A stretch of DNA of 64,000 bases from Breoghania sp. (GTDB lineage Bacteria > Pseudomonadota > Alphaproteobacteria > Rhizobiales > Stappiaceae), in the NCBI RefSeq assembly GCF_030066895.1, contig NZ_JASJAV010000015.1, positions 1 to 64,000 of the forward strand, read 5' to 3'. Numbering within the stretch: position 1 is the first letter of the stretch; each line of letters begins with the position of its first letter. Positions 8,827-20,889 of this stretch are shown here, piece after piece. The notes under the pieces are model-generated. The model had not been told where the DNA came from, ran no database searches, and saw only the letters and a program-made list of their open reading frames with translations. The position numbers and the translations under genes are program-made.

Positions 8827-10212
8827 TCAGATTACGGGCAAAACGACTTCCTGATCGCTGCGCAGAAGCTTGGCAACCACGTCCAGACCGGTGCGCAATT
8901 CGTCCTCGGTGGTCGATCCGATGGAAATCCGCACGGCGGGAGACCGCGACTCACGGGTGGCATGGAAGGCGGAGCCCGGCGCAATCGCCACGCCCATCAG
9001 CCGCGCCTGGGCAACGAAGCTCTCCTCGGTGCGCCCGTCCGTCAGCGGTAACCACAGATGCAATGCCTGCGGATGGCTGACATAGGCCGCACCCGGCAAC
9101 ATCTCCACCGCGATCGCATGCCGCTTGGCCAGCGCCGCGCGTTGCCAGCGCACCAGTTCCATCGCCGTTCCGTCGAAAATCCACCGCGTCGCGATTTCCG
9201 CCACCATGGGCGTCGCCATCCAGTTCGTCACCAGATGCCGGTTGGAGGTCGCCGCCACATAGCGGTCAGGCGCCACCAGATAGCCGATCCGGAGGCCCGG
9301 CACGGTCACCTTGGTGAAGGTAGTGATATAGAGCGTGCGCTCCGGCGCCAACGCCGCGATCGGCGGCGGCTGGTGCGTGACCAGCGGCCCCAGCACGTCG
9401 CTTTCGACGATCGCGCTATCATAGCGGCGCGCGACCTCGACGATCGCCTCCCGCCGCCCCTTGCCCATCAGTGCCGCGACCGGATTGACGACGGTCGGCT
9501 GAAGAAACACCGCACGCACGCCGCTCTGACGACAGGCTTCCTCCAACGCCTCGGGCACCAGACCTTCCTCGTCCATGGCAAGGCTTGTCAGCGTGAAGCC
9601 GTGATAACAGGCCAGCGGCCCCAGCGTGTGATGGGTCACCGCCTCGCAGGCAACCAGCGAGCCCGGAGGCGCCACGCTCATCAGCGCGACCGTCAGGGCC
9701 CCGGTGGCGCCGTTCGTCAGCGTCACGTTCTGGGTCGAGCAATCAAGCCCGCAGGCCCTCAGCCATTCCACCCCGGCCGCCACATGCGCGGAAAACACCA
9801 CGTTCGGCCGAAACGACAGGGCAGAGCGCGCCGGCAGATTGTCGCTGAGCCAATGTAGCGCCTCCTTCAGCTTGTCCACGTGCATGGTCTCGCACACGGG
9901 CTTCAGAATGGAGAGATCGATCACCTCGCCCAGCCGGTCCGGCAGATAGGGAGGCCTCATCTCACACCGCAGCGTCTGCACGAAGCTGCCGCGACCGATT
10001 TCGCCGGTCACCAGCCCGCGCCGGCCCAATTCCTCATAGGCGCGGGACACGGTCTGGACGGAAAGGTTGAGATCGATCGCCATCTTGCGCTGCGGCGGCA
10101 AGCGCGTGCCGTTGACTAGCACGCCCTCACGAATCGCTCGCGCAATCTGATCAGCGAGCGAGAGATAGGCGGGGCGTCGGAGACGGGTTGGGTCGGGGCG
10201 CCAGAATGTCAT
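8827..10212 (-). CDS. enuR: EnuR, MocR/GntR-type repressor of ectoine utilisation
   Basis: An intact 461-residue regulator with an N-terminal winged-helix GntR domain (about 10-75; INGTRLPPQRKMAIDLNLSV region) fused to an aminotransferase-like domain. The PLP-binding lysine is in the ITTFTKVTVPGLRIGYLV segment. In known systems EnuR binds PLP and is released from DNA by the ectoine breakdown products alpha-ADABA and DABA. Here it sits directly before the operon it should control. The start codon lies inside the palindrome TGTCATGACA (10207-10216), so autoregulation is possible. One of the few genes of the island with no lesion. Confidence 0.92.
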   Translation of the reverse strand: MTFWRPDPTRLRRPAYLSLADQIARAIREGVLVNGTRLPPQRKMAIDLNLSVQTVSRAYEELGRRGLVTGEIGRGSFVQTLRCEMRPPYLPDRLGEVIDLSILKPVCETMHVDKLKEALHWLSDNLPARSALSFRPNVVFSAHVAAGVEWLRACGLDCSTQNVTLTNGATGALTVALMSVAPPGSLVACEAVTHHTLGPLACYHGFTLTSLAMDEEGLVPEALEEACRQSGVRAVFLQPTVVNPVAALMGKGRREAIVEVARRYDSAIVESDVLGPLVTHQPPPIAALAPERTLYITTFTKVTVPGLRIGYLVAPDRYVAATSNRHLVTNWMATPMVAEIATRWIFDGTAMELVRWQRAALAKRHAIAVEMLPGAAYVSHPQALHLWLPLTDGRTEESFVAQARLMGVAIAPGSAFHATRESRSPAVRISIGSTTEDELRTGLDVVAKLLRSDQEVVLPVI

Positions 10213-10299
10213 GACATATAAGAGAGGAAAATCGGGTCAATTGACAATCATTTTCTGGCATTTTCATCTGGTCCTCAACACACTTCTACGGACCCGCCC
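10207..10299. promoter_or_regulatory. Divergent promoter region between enuR and asnC with palindromes
   Basis: Two perfect 10-base palindromes lie in this short divergent space: TGTCATGACA (10207-10216), overlapping the enuR start codon, and GTCAATTGAC (10236-10245). The region is AT-rich. It probably carries promoters for enuR on the minus strand and the AsnC-type regulator on the plus strand, and may bind either regulator. Confidence 0.4.
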
Positions 10300-10814
10300 A
10301 TGGCAAGCTCTGTCCGAAAGCCGGATACCGCCAAACTGGACGCGATCAATCTCCGGATCCTGAGCGAAATCCAGCGCGACGACCGCATCACCAAACTGAA
10401 GTTCGCCGAAAAGGTGGGGCTGTAGCCCACGCCCGCCTGGACGCGGCTTTCCCGGCTGGAGAAGCCGGGCATCATCTCCGGCTATCACGCAAGGCTGAAC
10501 CTGAAGTCCGTCGCGCCCTTCGCCGTGGTGCTGATGAAGGTGACGCTCGCCAATCACCGCCAGACCGATTTCGACCGGTTCGAGCGGGTGATCCGCGACG
10601 TGCCGGATATCGTCTCCTGCTGGTCGGTCGGTGGCGGCATCGACTACATGCTGAAGGTTACAACCCGCAACATCGACGCGTATCAGCGCCTCGTCGATGA
10701 TCTACTGGAACGCGAAATCGGCATCGATCGCTACTTCTCACCTACATCGTGACGAAGACGGTGAAAGACGAGATCGCAATGCCCGTGGCGGAGTTGCTGC
10801 CCGATAACGGGTGA
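10300..10814 (+). pseudogene. AsnC/Lrp-family regulator of the ectoine cluster (DoeX-like), disrupted
   Basis: A Lrp/AsnC transcription factor with an N-terminal helix-turn-helix (LDAINLRILSEIQRDDRIT) and a C-terminal RAM ligand-binding domain (APFAVVLMKVTL, YMLKVTTRNIDAYQ). Such a regulator (asnC or doeX) accompanies many ectoine catabolic operons and feeds into enuR control. TAG at 10423-10425 (codon 42) sits in the recognition-helix motif VGL-stop-PTPAW, where relatives have Ser. A two-base TC duplication near 10738 breaks the frame before TYIVTKTVKDE; the proper stop is TGA 10812-10814. Start ATG 10300. Confidence 0.82.
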
Positions 10815-10889
10815 GGGCGAGGGAAAGGAGGCCCTTCGCATTCTGACCTTGATAAGTACAAAATATTGTACATATTATGGGACAGAAAA

Positions 10890-11153
10890 ATGGATCCCCC
10901 TATGGACGTCATGAGCTACTCGGATGCCAGAGCCCACCTCAAGCAGGTGATGGACCAAGCCATCAACGACAGGCAAGAGGTCATCGTCACGCGCAAGCAG
11001 GGCGAGGCGGTCGTTGTCGTCTCGCTCGACGAATGGAACGCCATAAGCGAGACGCTCCACCTACTCTCCACTCCCAACAATGCCTCTCGCTTGCGCGCCG
11101 CCATCACCGAACTCGATGCAGACGGCGGCCGGGAACACGAGCTGATCAAGTGA
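10890..11153 (+). CDS. yefM: YefM/Phd-family antitoxin
   Basis: A small antitoxin that binds and neutralises the YoeB RNase and represses its own operon. The N-terminal DNA-binding part reads DVMSYSDARAHLKQVMDQ, followed by the family's VIVTRKQGEAVVVVSLDEW strand-turn. ATG 10890 has GGGACAG upstream; ATGs at 10866, 10902 and 10911 are possible alternatives. The stop TGA 11151-11153 overlaps the yoeB GTG start. The pair sits inside the ectoine island, between asnC and the dehydrogenase gene, to which it has no metabolic link. Confidence 0.88.
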   Translation: MDPPMDVMSYSDARAHLKQVMDQAINDRQEVIVTRKQGEAVVVVSLDEWNAISETLHLLSTPNNASRLRAAITELDADGGREHELIK

Positions 11154-11416
11154 AGCTGGTGTTCTCCAGTCAGGCTTGGGAGGGTTATTTGTATTGGGCC
11201 GCAAACAACGAAAAAATCCGCAATAAGATCAATGAGCTGATCGAGCAATGCACCCGAACGCCCTTCAGGGGCACGGGCAAACCCGAACCGCTTCGCGGAG
11301 ACCTCGCAGTATGGTGATCCCGCCGCATCTCGCGCGATGATCGCATGGTGTACCGCGTCAAGGGTTCCGGAAACGACCAAAGCCTCGAAATAGCGCAATT
11401 GCGCTTTCACTACTGA
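11150..11416 (+). pseudogene. yoeB: YoeB-type RNase toxin with premature stop
   Basis: A ribosome-dependent mRNA interferase of the Txe/YoeB family. GTG 11150 overlaps the antitoxin stop. KLVFSSQAWEGYLYW, RTPFRGTGKPEPLRGDL and the C-terminal SRRISRDDRMVYRV plus LRFHY match the family closely. TGA at 11315-11317 (codon 56) falls where the conserved Trp of the Y-W-S-R-R segment is expected. The catalytic C-terminal part, including Arg, His and the terminal HY, would not be made. An inactive toxin with an open antitoxin is the arrangement a cell tolerates most easily. Confidence 0.85.
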
Positions 11417-11591
11417 ACCGCTCGTTGCAGAGATTTTCTCTCCTTCCGGCGCACTAAAATAGTCCACTTCTCTCCACGTAGCGTCCCGAACAGCCTCTCT
11501 CTCTTCTCCTTCGCGGCCAAACTCCTTCCGCAACAGGCCCCGGCGCCGCCTCTGGCCGCCCTCTGGCCCTCTTATCTGGGAGGAGAGACCC

Positions 11592-13073
11592 ATGACCGCG
11601 CTTCATGCCCGCCGCGACCGCCACGACGCTCTCGACCGCCGTCTCTTGCGCGAGCTTGCCTATGTGAACGGCGCCTGAACCTTAGGTGAGACCGGGCGTG
11701 GCTTCGAGGTCACCGATCCCGCAACCGGCGCCCCGCTTGCCTGGGTCACCGCCCTGTCCGCCAAGGGAACGGATGCGGCGATAGAAGCGGCCGCCACGGC
11801 CTTCCCCGCCTGGGCCGCCCTCCTGCCGCAGGAGCGCGCCCGCATCCTTCGCATCTGATACGACCTGATCCTTGTCAACAAAGAGGATCTTGCTCTCCTG
11901 ATGACGCTCGAACAGGGAAAACCCATCGCGGAGGCGCACGGTGAGATCGACTATGCCGCCGATTTCGTCGAGTGGTTCGCCGAAGAGGCCAAGCGCTTGA
12001 ACGCCAAAGGCGCCACCAGCCACTTGCCCGGCGCGCATATGTCGGTGGAGCGCATGCCGCTCGGCGTTGTCGGCCTTGTCACGCCTTGGAATTTTCCCTG
12101 CGCCATGCTGACCCGCAAGGCCGCAGCAGCCCTTGCCGCCGGATGCACCGTGGTCGCTCACCCCTCGTCGGAGACGCCGCTATCCGCGCTGGCGCTGGCG
12201 GAACTGGGCGAACGCGCAGGCCTCCCGGCGGGTGTCCTCAACATACTGACCGGCAGCGCATCGGAAATCGTCGGACGCTTCTGCGCCGAGCCCCGCGTGC
12301 GCGCCCTGTCGTTTACCGGCTCCACCGAGATCGGCCGCCTGATCGCCGCTCAGTGTGCGCCCACCATGAAGCGGCTGGTGATGGAACTGGGCGGCCACGC
12401 CCCGCTGATCGTCTTCGAAGATGCGGATATCGAGTGTGCGGTGAAGACCACGCTTGACGCCAAGTTTGCCACCTCCGGTCAGGATTGCCTTGCCGCCAAC
12501 CGCATCTTCGTGCCGACCCCGATCTACCAGCGCTTCTGCGCCCGACTGAGACAAGCCGTGGCCGGGCTCAAGGTCGGCAACGGTCTGGACGAAGGAGCCG
12601 AAATCGGCCCGCTGATGCACGAGCGCGCGGTGAAGAAGGCGCAAGATCACATCGCCGATGCCGCGGCCAAAGACGCGAAAATCCTTTGCGGCGGCGATCT
12701 CCACCCTGCCGATCCCCTTTTCGTGACGCCGACACTTCTCGCCGATGTGCCGAAGGATGCCGCCATCATGCACGAGGAGATCTTCGGCCCCGTCGTCGCC
12801 GTGACGCCGTTTGCGAGCGAAGAGGAGGTGATCGCCCGGGTCAACGACACCGAATACGGGCTCGTCGCCTATGTCGTGACCGAAAACGGCGCCCGTCAGC
12901 GCCGTCTGGCCCGCGCGCTCGATTACGGCATGGTCGCCATCAACCGGGTGAAGATCACCGGCGCGCCGGTTCCCTTCGGCGGCGTCAAGCAATCCGGCCT
13001 CAGCCGCGAGGGTTCGCGGCACGGCCTGGAGGCCTTCACCGAGCTCAAATACGTGTGCAGCGACGCCGCGTGA
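11592..13073 (+). pseudogene. ssd: Succinate-semialdehyde-type aldehyde dehydrogenase of ectoine catabolism, two nonsense codons
   Basis: An NAD(P)-dependent aldehyde dehydrogenase, 494 codons. In ectoine clusters this enzyme (Ssd/DoeC) oxidises aspartate semialdehyde to aspartate. TPWNFP, the Glu motif MELGGHAPLI, the cysteine region TSGQDCLAANR and EEIFGPVV are all present. ATG 11592 has GGAGGAGAG eight bases upstream. TGA at 11676-11678 (codon 29) and at 11856-11858 (codon 89) replace tryptophans expected in VNGAW and RIWYDLI. From 11859 to 13073 the frame is clean. Confidence 0.87.
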
Positions 13074-13173
13074 GTTCGCAGACAAACGGCTCGCCTACTC
13101 ACCTCTCCCATTGGGAGAGGGAGCAATAAGACACAATCACCCGTCAACAGACACCAACCCGAGAGGACATCCG

Positions 13174-14545
13174 ATGCTCGACCGTTCCAATGAACTGACC
13201 GCGTGGGATCGCGATCACTTCTTCCACCCCTCCACTCACATGGGCCAGCATGCGCGCGGCGAGACCCCGCCCCGCGTCATCACCGATGCCGAGGGCGTCT
13301 ACATCACCGACTCCATGGGCAAGAAGAAGCCTCGATGCCTTTGCCGGTTTTTACTACGTGAATGTCGGCTACGGCCGTCAGAAGATCGCGGAAGCCATCG
13401 CCGAGCAGGCCAGGAACCTTGCCTACTGTCACGCCTATGTCGGCCACGGCACGGAAGCCAACATCACGCTATCGAAGATGATCATCGACCGCGCGTCGGA
13501 AGGCATGAGCCGCGTCTACTATGGCATGTCCGGTTCGGATGCCAACGAAACCAACATCAAGCTGATCTGGTACTACAACAACGTGTTAGGCCGTCCGGAG
13601 AAGAAGATCATCTCCCGCCAGCACGGCTACCACGGCTCCGGCGTGATGACCAGCTCGCTGACCGGCCTCGCCGCCTTCCATCAGGCCTTCGACCTGCCGC
13701 GCGCGCCGATCCTTCACACGGAAGCCCCCTACTATTTCCGCCGCGAATACTGTTCCATGTCGGAAGAGCAGTTCGCCACCCACTGCGCGGAAAAGCTTGA
13801 GGAACTGATCCTGGCGGAAGCCCCGGATACGGTTGCCGCCTTCATCGGCGAATCGGTGCTCGGTACCGGCGGCATCGTGCCCCCGCCCGCGACCTACTGG
13901 GAAAAGATCCAGGCTGTCCTGGCGAAGTACGACATCCTGCTGGTCGCCGACGAGGTCGTCACCGGCTTAGGGCGTCTCGGCACCATGTCCGACTCTGACC
14001 ACTACGGCATGAAGCCCGACCTCATCACCATCGCCAAGAGCCTGACCTCGACCTAAGCGCCGCTGTCGGGCTCCGTGGTCTCGGAGAAGATATGGAACGT
14101 GCTGGTGCAGGGCTCCGACGCCATGGGCCGGATCGGCCACGGCTGGACCTACTCCGCCCACCCGATCTGTGCGGCCGCCGGTGTTGCCAACCTGCAGATC
14201 ATCGACGAGCTCGGCCTCGTGGAGAATGTGGGTACGGTCGGCACCTATCTTCGTGCGGAACTCACCAGGGCGCTCGGCGATCATACACATGTCGGCAACA
14301 TCCACGGCCACGGCATGCTGGCGGCGGTCGAGTTCGTCAAGGACAAGGACGACGTGGTGTTCTTCGATGCGGCCGAGAAGGTCGGCCCCCGCGTGGCCGC
14401 AGCTCTAACCGCACGCGACGTGCTCGACCGCGGCATACCCCAGGGCGACATCCTGGGCTTCGCCCCGCCGCTCTGCCTCTCCAAGGAAGAAGCCGACATC
14501 GTCGTTGCCAAGACGGCGGAAGCTGTTGCGGAAGTGCTGGGCTGA
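13174..14545 (+). pseudogene. doeD: Class-III aminotransferase of ectoine catabolism (DoeD/Atf-like), disrupted
   Basis: A PLP-dependent omega-type aminotransferase, expected to turn L-2,4-diaminobutyrate into aspartate semialdehyde. The cofactor loop GMSGSDANETNIK, the HGYHGSG motif, Asp in LLVADEVVTGLGRLG and the PLP lysine in ITIAKSLTST are visible. ATG 13174 follows GAGAGGA. An inserted base near 13330 (AAGAAGAAG run) breaks the frame between TDSMGKK and LDAFAGFYYVNVGYG. TAA at 14054-14056 replaces a Tyr in the conserved TSTYAPLSG segment. The remainder to TGA 14543-14545 is open. Completes the plus-strand arm of the ectoine island. Confidence 0.85.
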
Positions 14546-14565
14546 GACCCGTCAGTCACTTCCAT

Positions 14566-14659
14566 CGTCATTACCCGGCGAAGTCCGGGCAATCCATTGC
14601 CGCTCGCACCATGCCCGGACCACACAATGGATCCCCCGGACGAAGCCGGGGGATGACGG
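14566..14659. repeat. Intergenic inverted-repeat element, family B, copy 1
   Basis: Between the aminotransferase and recQ. CGTCATTACCCGGCGAAG with TCCGGGCAATCC at one end and GGATCCCCCGGACGAAGCC with GGGGGATGACGG at the other form two hairpins in mirror order. Copies lie at 18473-18559 and 48201-48289. The convergent position between two genes would suit a bidirectional terminator, but no U-run follows. Confidence 0.7.
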
Positions 14660-14734
14660 AGGAGCGGGCGTCTCGAAGGATGGGCCACAAATCGCAGATC
14701 GCAAACCACCCAATTCCGCCGCTTGCAGCCCCAC

Positions 14735-16630
<1,896 letters not shown>

Positions 16631-16782
16631 CGCAAATCAAATCTGCCGTGGCCCTCCGGGTAGCGCGTTCGCCGCTCGCACGCAATCGCTCACCCGCTTG
16701 CTTTCTCGACCGCAAGGCCCGATAACGCGGGTCACTCGGCGCGGGACGCATCGCATTGTAATCGCACCGCGAGGCGTGTCGC

Positions 16783-16912
16783 CCATCTTTCGAGATGGTC
16801 GCTTTGCGACCTCCTCAGGATGACGTTATCGTGTTGTTATTTCGCAAGAAATCATCAATATACACAACGTCATCCTGAGGAGCCGTCGCAAGACGGCGTC
16901 TCGAAGGATGGA
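16783..16912. repeat. Intergenic inverted-repeat element, family A, copy 2
   Basis: Perfect 15-base inner arms CCTCAGGATGACGTT (16813-16827) and its complement (16866-16880) lie around a 38-base AT-rich loop, with imperfect outer arms CATCTTTCGAGATGG and GGCGTCTCGAAGGATGG. The outer right arm contains the ATG at 16908 from which the next gene may start. The rest of the 277-base gap after recQ shows no gene. Confidence 0.75.
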
Positions 16913-18440
16913 CAACATGCAGTCTTCCCGACCGCTTCAGTTCACATCCAACGGAGATCGACGCCCCGTGTTTTCCAGACTAGGCCAGCGCTTTCTCGAA
17001 AGCCCGGGAAAGGGGCTCTTCGTCATCTGCCTGATGCAGGTCGCCTTCTGGAGCGTGCTGCCCGCGGCCACCAGCACGGCCCCGCCGCTCGACATCGTGG
17101 AGATGCTGGCCTGGGGCGAGCACTGGCAGCTCGGCTACTACAAGCATCCGCCCTTGCCCGCCTGGATCGCGCAAACCGCACGCATGATCACCGGCGAACC
17201 GATTCTCGGGCCGATGGTCGCCAGCCAGCTACTTGTTGCGCTGACGTTCGTGTTCGTCTTTCTGCTGGGCAAACGGCTTCTGGGCGCGCGCAACGCGCTT
17301 CTCGGCACCGCGCTTTCGACCGGCGTCTATTACTTTTCCTGGCCGACCCCGGAACTCAATCACAATGTGGTGCAGATGCCCATCTGGGCCGCCTGCTTCT
17401 GGCTTTTCGCCGTCATCCGCGAAGATCCCCGCAAGATCGGCCCGTGGCTGGGGCTCGGACTGGCCGCATGCATCGGTATCTACGCGAAATATTCCGTCGT
17501 CTTGCTCTATGCGGTGCTGGGCGTCTGGATCCTCGTCGAACCGCGCCTGCGACGGGCCCTTCTGACAATCGGCCCTTGGGCGGGAGCCGTGCTCGCCCTT
17601 CTCGTCGCCGCACCGCATCTCGTCTGGCTGGTGCGGACCGACTTCATGCCCATCACCTATGCCGAGGCCCGCAGCGCGGCAGCCGCCGACAGTCCGTGGC
17701 GCCCGGCAGGCTTCCTGCTGGCGCAACTGGGCGATCATGCGCCCATGCTGGTGCCGCTTCTTTTCGCGTTTCTGCCCTGGCTCGCGCGCGCGCCTGAAAG
17801 CGAGCAGCTGTCCGCCCCCTCTCAAGCCGTCCGTTTTCTGGCGATCATGACGCTCGCTCCGGTCCTTGCCACCGCCGCAGGGGCTGCCCTCATCGGCGCC
17901 GGGCTCAAGGACATGTGGGGCGCGCCGATGTTCACCACCTCGGGACTTTTCGCCGTCGCGCTGCTGTCGCGCCGCCTCACCGATACGGCGGCACGCCGTC
18001 TTCTGGCCGGGGCTGCGGTCCTTCTGGTGGTGCTGCCCGTCGCCTTCGCAGCCCAGGTGCCCGTGGCCTTTCAGCTCGTCAAGAAACCGCCGCGCGACGG
18101 CGCGCCCATGCCCGCCATCGCCGGATCCGTCACGGCCGCCTGGCGCGCGGCGACGGGGCACCCGTTGCGCTATGTCGGCGGCAGCACCTGGCTTGCCGGT
18201 CTCGTCTCCGCAGGCAGCATCGATCACCCGGCCATAGTCGTCGACCGCGATCTCGCCTATTCGCCGTGGGTCACCCGCGCCGATCTCAAGCGCGACGGCC
18301 TGCTGATCGTCAGCTTCGCCGACAAGCTCGCCCCGCCGCAGCCCGGCATGACGGCCAGTTCCATCGGCGATGTCGAGATCCCGTGGTCGGGCGCAAAGCC
18401 GCTGATGCTGCATTACGAGATCTACCCACCGCGCCCGTGA
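16908..18440 (+). CDS. GT39-like membrane glycosyltransferase (ArnT/PMT type)
   Basis: An intact 510-residue polytopic protein of the dolichyl-phosphate-mannose-protein mannosyltransferase/ArnT superfamily, which uses lipid-linked sugars on the periplasmic face. After a first hydrophobic helix comes the acidic loop ending DIVEMLAWGEHWQLGYYKHPPLPAW, of which YYKHPPLPAW is the family's hallmark. About ten more membrane segments and a soluble C-terminal domain follow. ATG 16908 lies in a repeat arm; ATG 16917 is an alternative with no better ribosome site. The acceptor (lipid A, polysaccharide or protein) cannot be told from sequence. It stands alone between repeats. Confidence 0.85.
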   Translation: MDNMQSSRPLQFTSNGDRRPVFSRLGQRFLESPGKGLFVICLMQVAFWSVLPAATSTAPPLDIVEMLAWGEHWQLGYYKHPPLPAWIAQTARMITGEPILGPMVASQLLVALTFVFVFLLGKRLLGARNALLGTALSTGVYYFSWPTPELNHNVVQMPIWAACFWLFAVIREDPRKIGPWLGLGLAACIGIYAKYSVVLLYAVLGVWILVEPRLRRALLTIGPWAGAVLALLVAAPHLVWLVRTDFMPITYAEARSAAAADSPWRPAGFLLAQLGDHAPMLVPLLFAFLPWLARAPESEQLSAPSQAVRFLAIMTLAPVLATAAGAALIGAGLKDMWGAPMFTTSGLFAVALLSRRLTDTAARRLLAGAAVLLVVLPVAFAAQVPVAFQLVKKPPRDGAPMPAIAGSVTAAWRAATGHPLRYVGGSTWLAGLVSAGSIDHPAIVVDRDLAYSPWVTRADLKRDGLLIVSFADKLAPPQPGMTASSIGDVEIPWSGAKPLMLHYEIYPPRP

Positions 18441-18472
18441 GCCCCGGCGGGCTCATTTCCACACCTCTCGAC

Positions 18473-18559
18473 CGTCATCCCTCGGTAAAGTCCGGGGGAT
18501 CGATCGCCCTCACCGCGCAACGACGGTGCTGAATTGCCTGGACAAGGCCGGACAATGAC
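18473..18559. repeat. Intergenic inverted-repeat element, family B, copy 2
   Basis: Within the 425-base space 18441-18865. CGTCATCCCTCGGTAAAG with TCCGGGGGATCG, and GAATTGCCTGGACAAGG with CCGGACAATGACA, give two hairpins like those at 14566 and 48201. The rest of the space is AT-richer near 18600-18850 and probably holds the promoter of the following ABC transporter genes; no ORF there is convincing. Confidence 0.7.
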
Positions 18560-18865
18560 AGCGGCAAGAGCAGAAGAAGGGAAGACAAGCCATCGTTTTC
18601 CCTTTCTCTTTACTTATTGCCCTAACGTAATACCCATACGTCACCTTCGCGCACAGGCCTCGCAACCGCGCTTTTGGTGAAGATTCAGGTTTACCCACTC
18701 CACTTGCACAGGCTATAGCCGAAAGCATCAGCGCTGCGGCCGCCTCCGGCCGCGCGCGTGAGTGTGGACTGATTAGAATAGATTTCCTGCCCGCATGCGC
18801 GATCCGGATAAGCGTCAACCGCTTGCGCAATAATTGACGATGCTCCACAGGAAGGAAGTGCCAGC

Positions 18866-19891
18866 ATGATATTCAGTATCCGCAAGACCCTGATGCGCGC
18901 CGCAGCCGCCGGACTGGCGCTCGCGGCTCTGTCTTCGGCCTCGGCCGTCGCCGCCGAAAAGGTAACTCTCGGCACGATCCGCCTGACTTCCCACGCCGCC
19001 AGCTACGTGGCCTATGAGCGCGGCTACTTCAAGAAGCACGGCCTCGACGTGGAGTTCAAATTCTTCCAGGCAGTCCAACCCATGGCCGTGGCGATCGCAT
19101 CCGGCGATGTCGATTTCGGCGTCACCGCGATCTCCGGCGGTCTGATGGGGCTGGCCGACAAGGGCGTCATCAAGGTCATCGGTGGCGTGCTGCACGAGGA
19201 AAAGGGCATCGACGGCCTGATCATCCTCACCTCCAACAAGGCCTATGACGAAGACGTCACCGATCCCTCCAAGCTCAAGGGACGCACCTTCGGCATCACC
19301 CAGACGGGCTCTTCCTTCCACTACATGGCCGCCAAGATCGCCCAGACGGAAGGCTTCACCCTGGAGGACATGAAGGTGAAGCCGCTGCAGAAGGTGGGCG
19401 CGATCGTCGACGCGCTGAAGTCGGGCCAGATCGATTCTTGGGCCATCTAGCCGCACATTGCCAAGGCGCTTATCGAAGCCGGTGCCGCCAAGAAGGTCGG
19501 CATGGTCGCGGATTACGCCCCCGACTATCAGGTGACCACGGTCTTCACCTCCACGAAGATGATCAAGGAAAATCCTGAGCTTATCAAGCGCTTCCTCGCC
19601 GTCTTCTCCGAAGGAGCCGCCGACTTCAACGCCGCGTTCGTCGACAAGACCGAGGGCAAGGAAGGCCAGATCGAGATGGCCAAGCTGATCCACAAGTACG
19701 TTTACGTGGACCGCCCCTTTGAAAAGGCCTCCAAGTCGATCATCAACGGTGCCATGCGACTCAACCTGAACGCCAAGCTCGACATGAAGAACGTCAAGGA
19801 CCAGCTCGCCTGGTTCAAGGCCGAACATCTGGCGCCCGCGGACCTGACGCTCGACAAGCTGGTCGACACGAGCTTCGTGGAAACCTACTGA
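18866..19891 (+). pseudogene. NMT1/TauA-type ABC transporter substrate-binding protein, nonsense codon
   Basis: A periplasmic receptor of the nitrate/sulfonate/taurine/thiamine-precursor class. ATG 18866 follows AGGAAGGAAG. There is a signal peptide over residues 1-29 (cleavage near ASAVAAEK). YVAYERGYFKKHGLDVEF and GDVDFGVTAISGG are typical of the fold. TAG at 19448-19450 (codon 195) interrupts SWAI-stop-PHIAKAL, where Gln is likely. The frame is otherwise open to 19891. The substrate is not identifiable. An ATPase and a permease follow on the same strand. Confidence 0.82.
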
Positions 19892-20149
19892 GGCACACGA
19901 CCCGGCGCCTGCCTTGAACGGGCGGGCATCGCTTTCGGTTTCAATCGGAAAACGCCCATTCCCAACGCGACAGGCGCTCTTGCCTGTCTCCGGGACTTCA
20001 TCTCCCAAATCGGATGAGGCCCCGTTTCAGGCGTTTTCCCAGTGCATCTTTCAATCGACGCCACCTTATCCAATTCCCGGCCCCGCCCGGGAATTCGGCG
20101 CAAGCCAAGACAGGTCGACAGGCACGGCGCGTCGCAGGAGATCCGGTCG

Positions 20150-20881
<732 letters not shown>

Positions 20882-20889
<8 letters not shown>

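Noticed and set aside
10866-10901. Upstream start for the antitoxin at 10866
   Set aside because: The extra residues are not family-like and overlap the AT-rich promoter-like sequence; ATG 10890 has the better ribosome site.
18560-18850. Small ORFs before the NMT1 receptor at 18866
   Set aside because: No ribosome sites or recognisable motifs; the area is better explained as a promoter.
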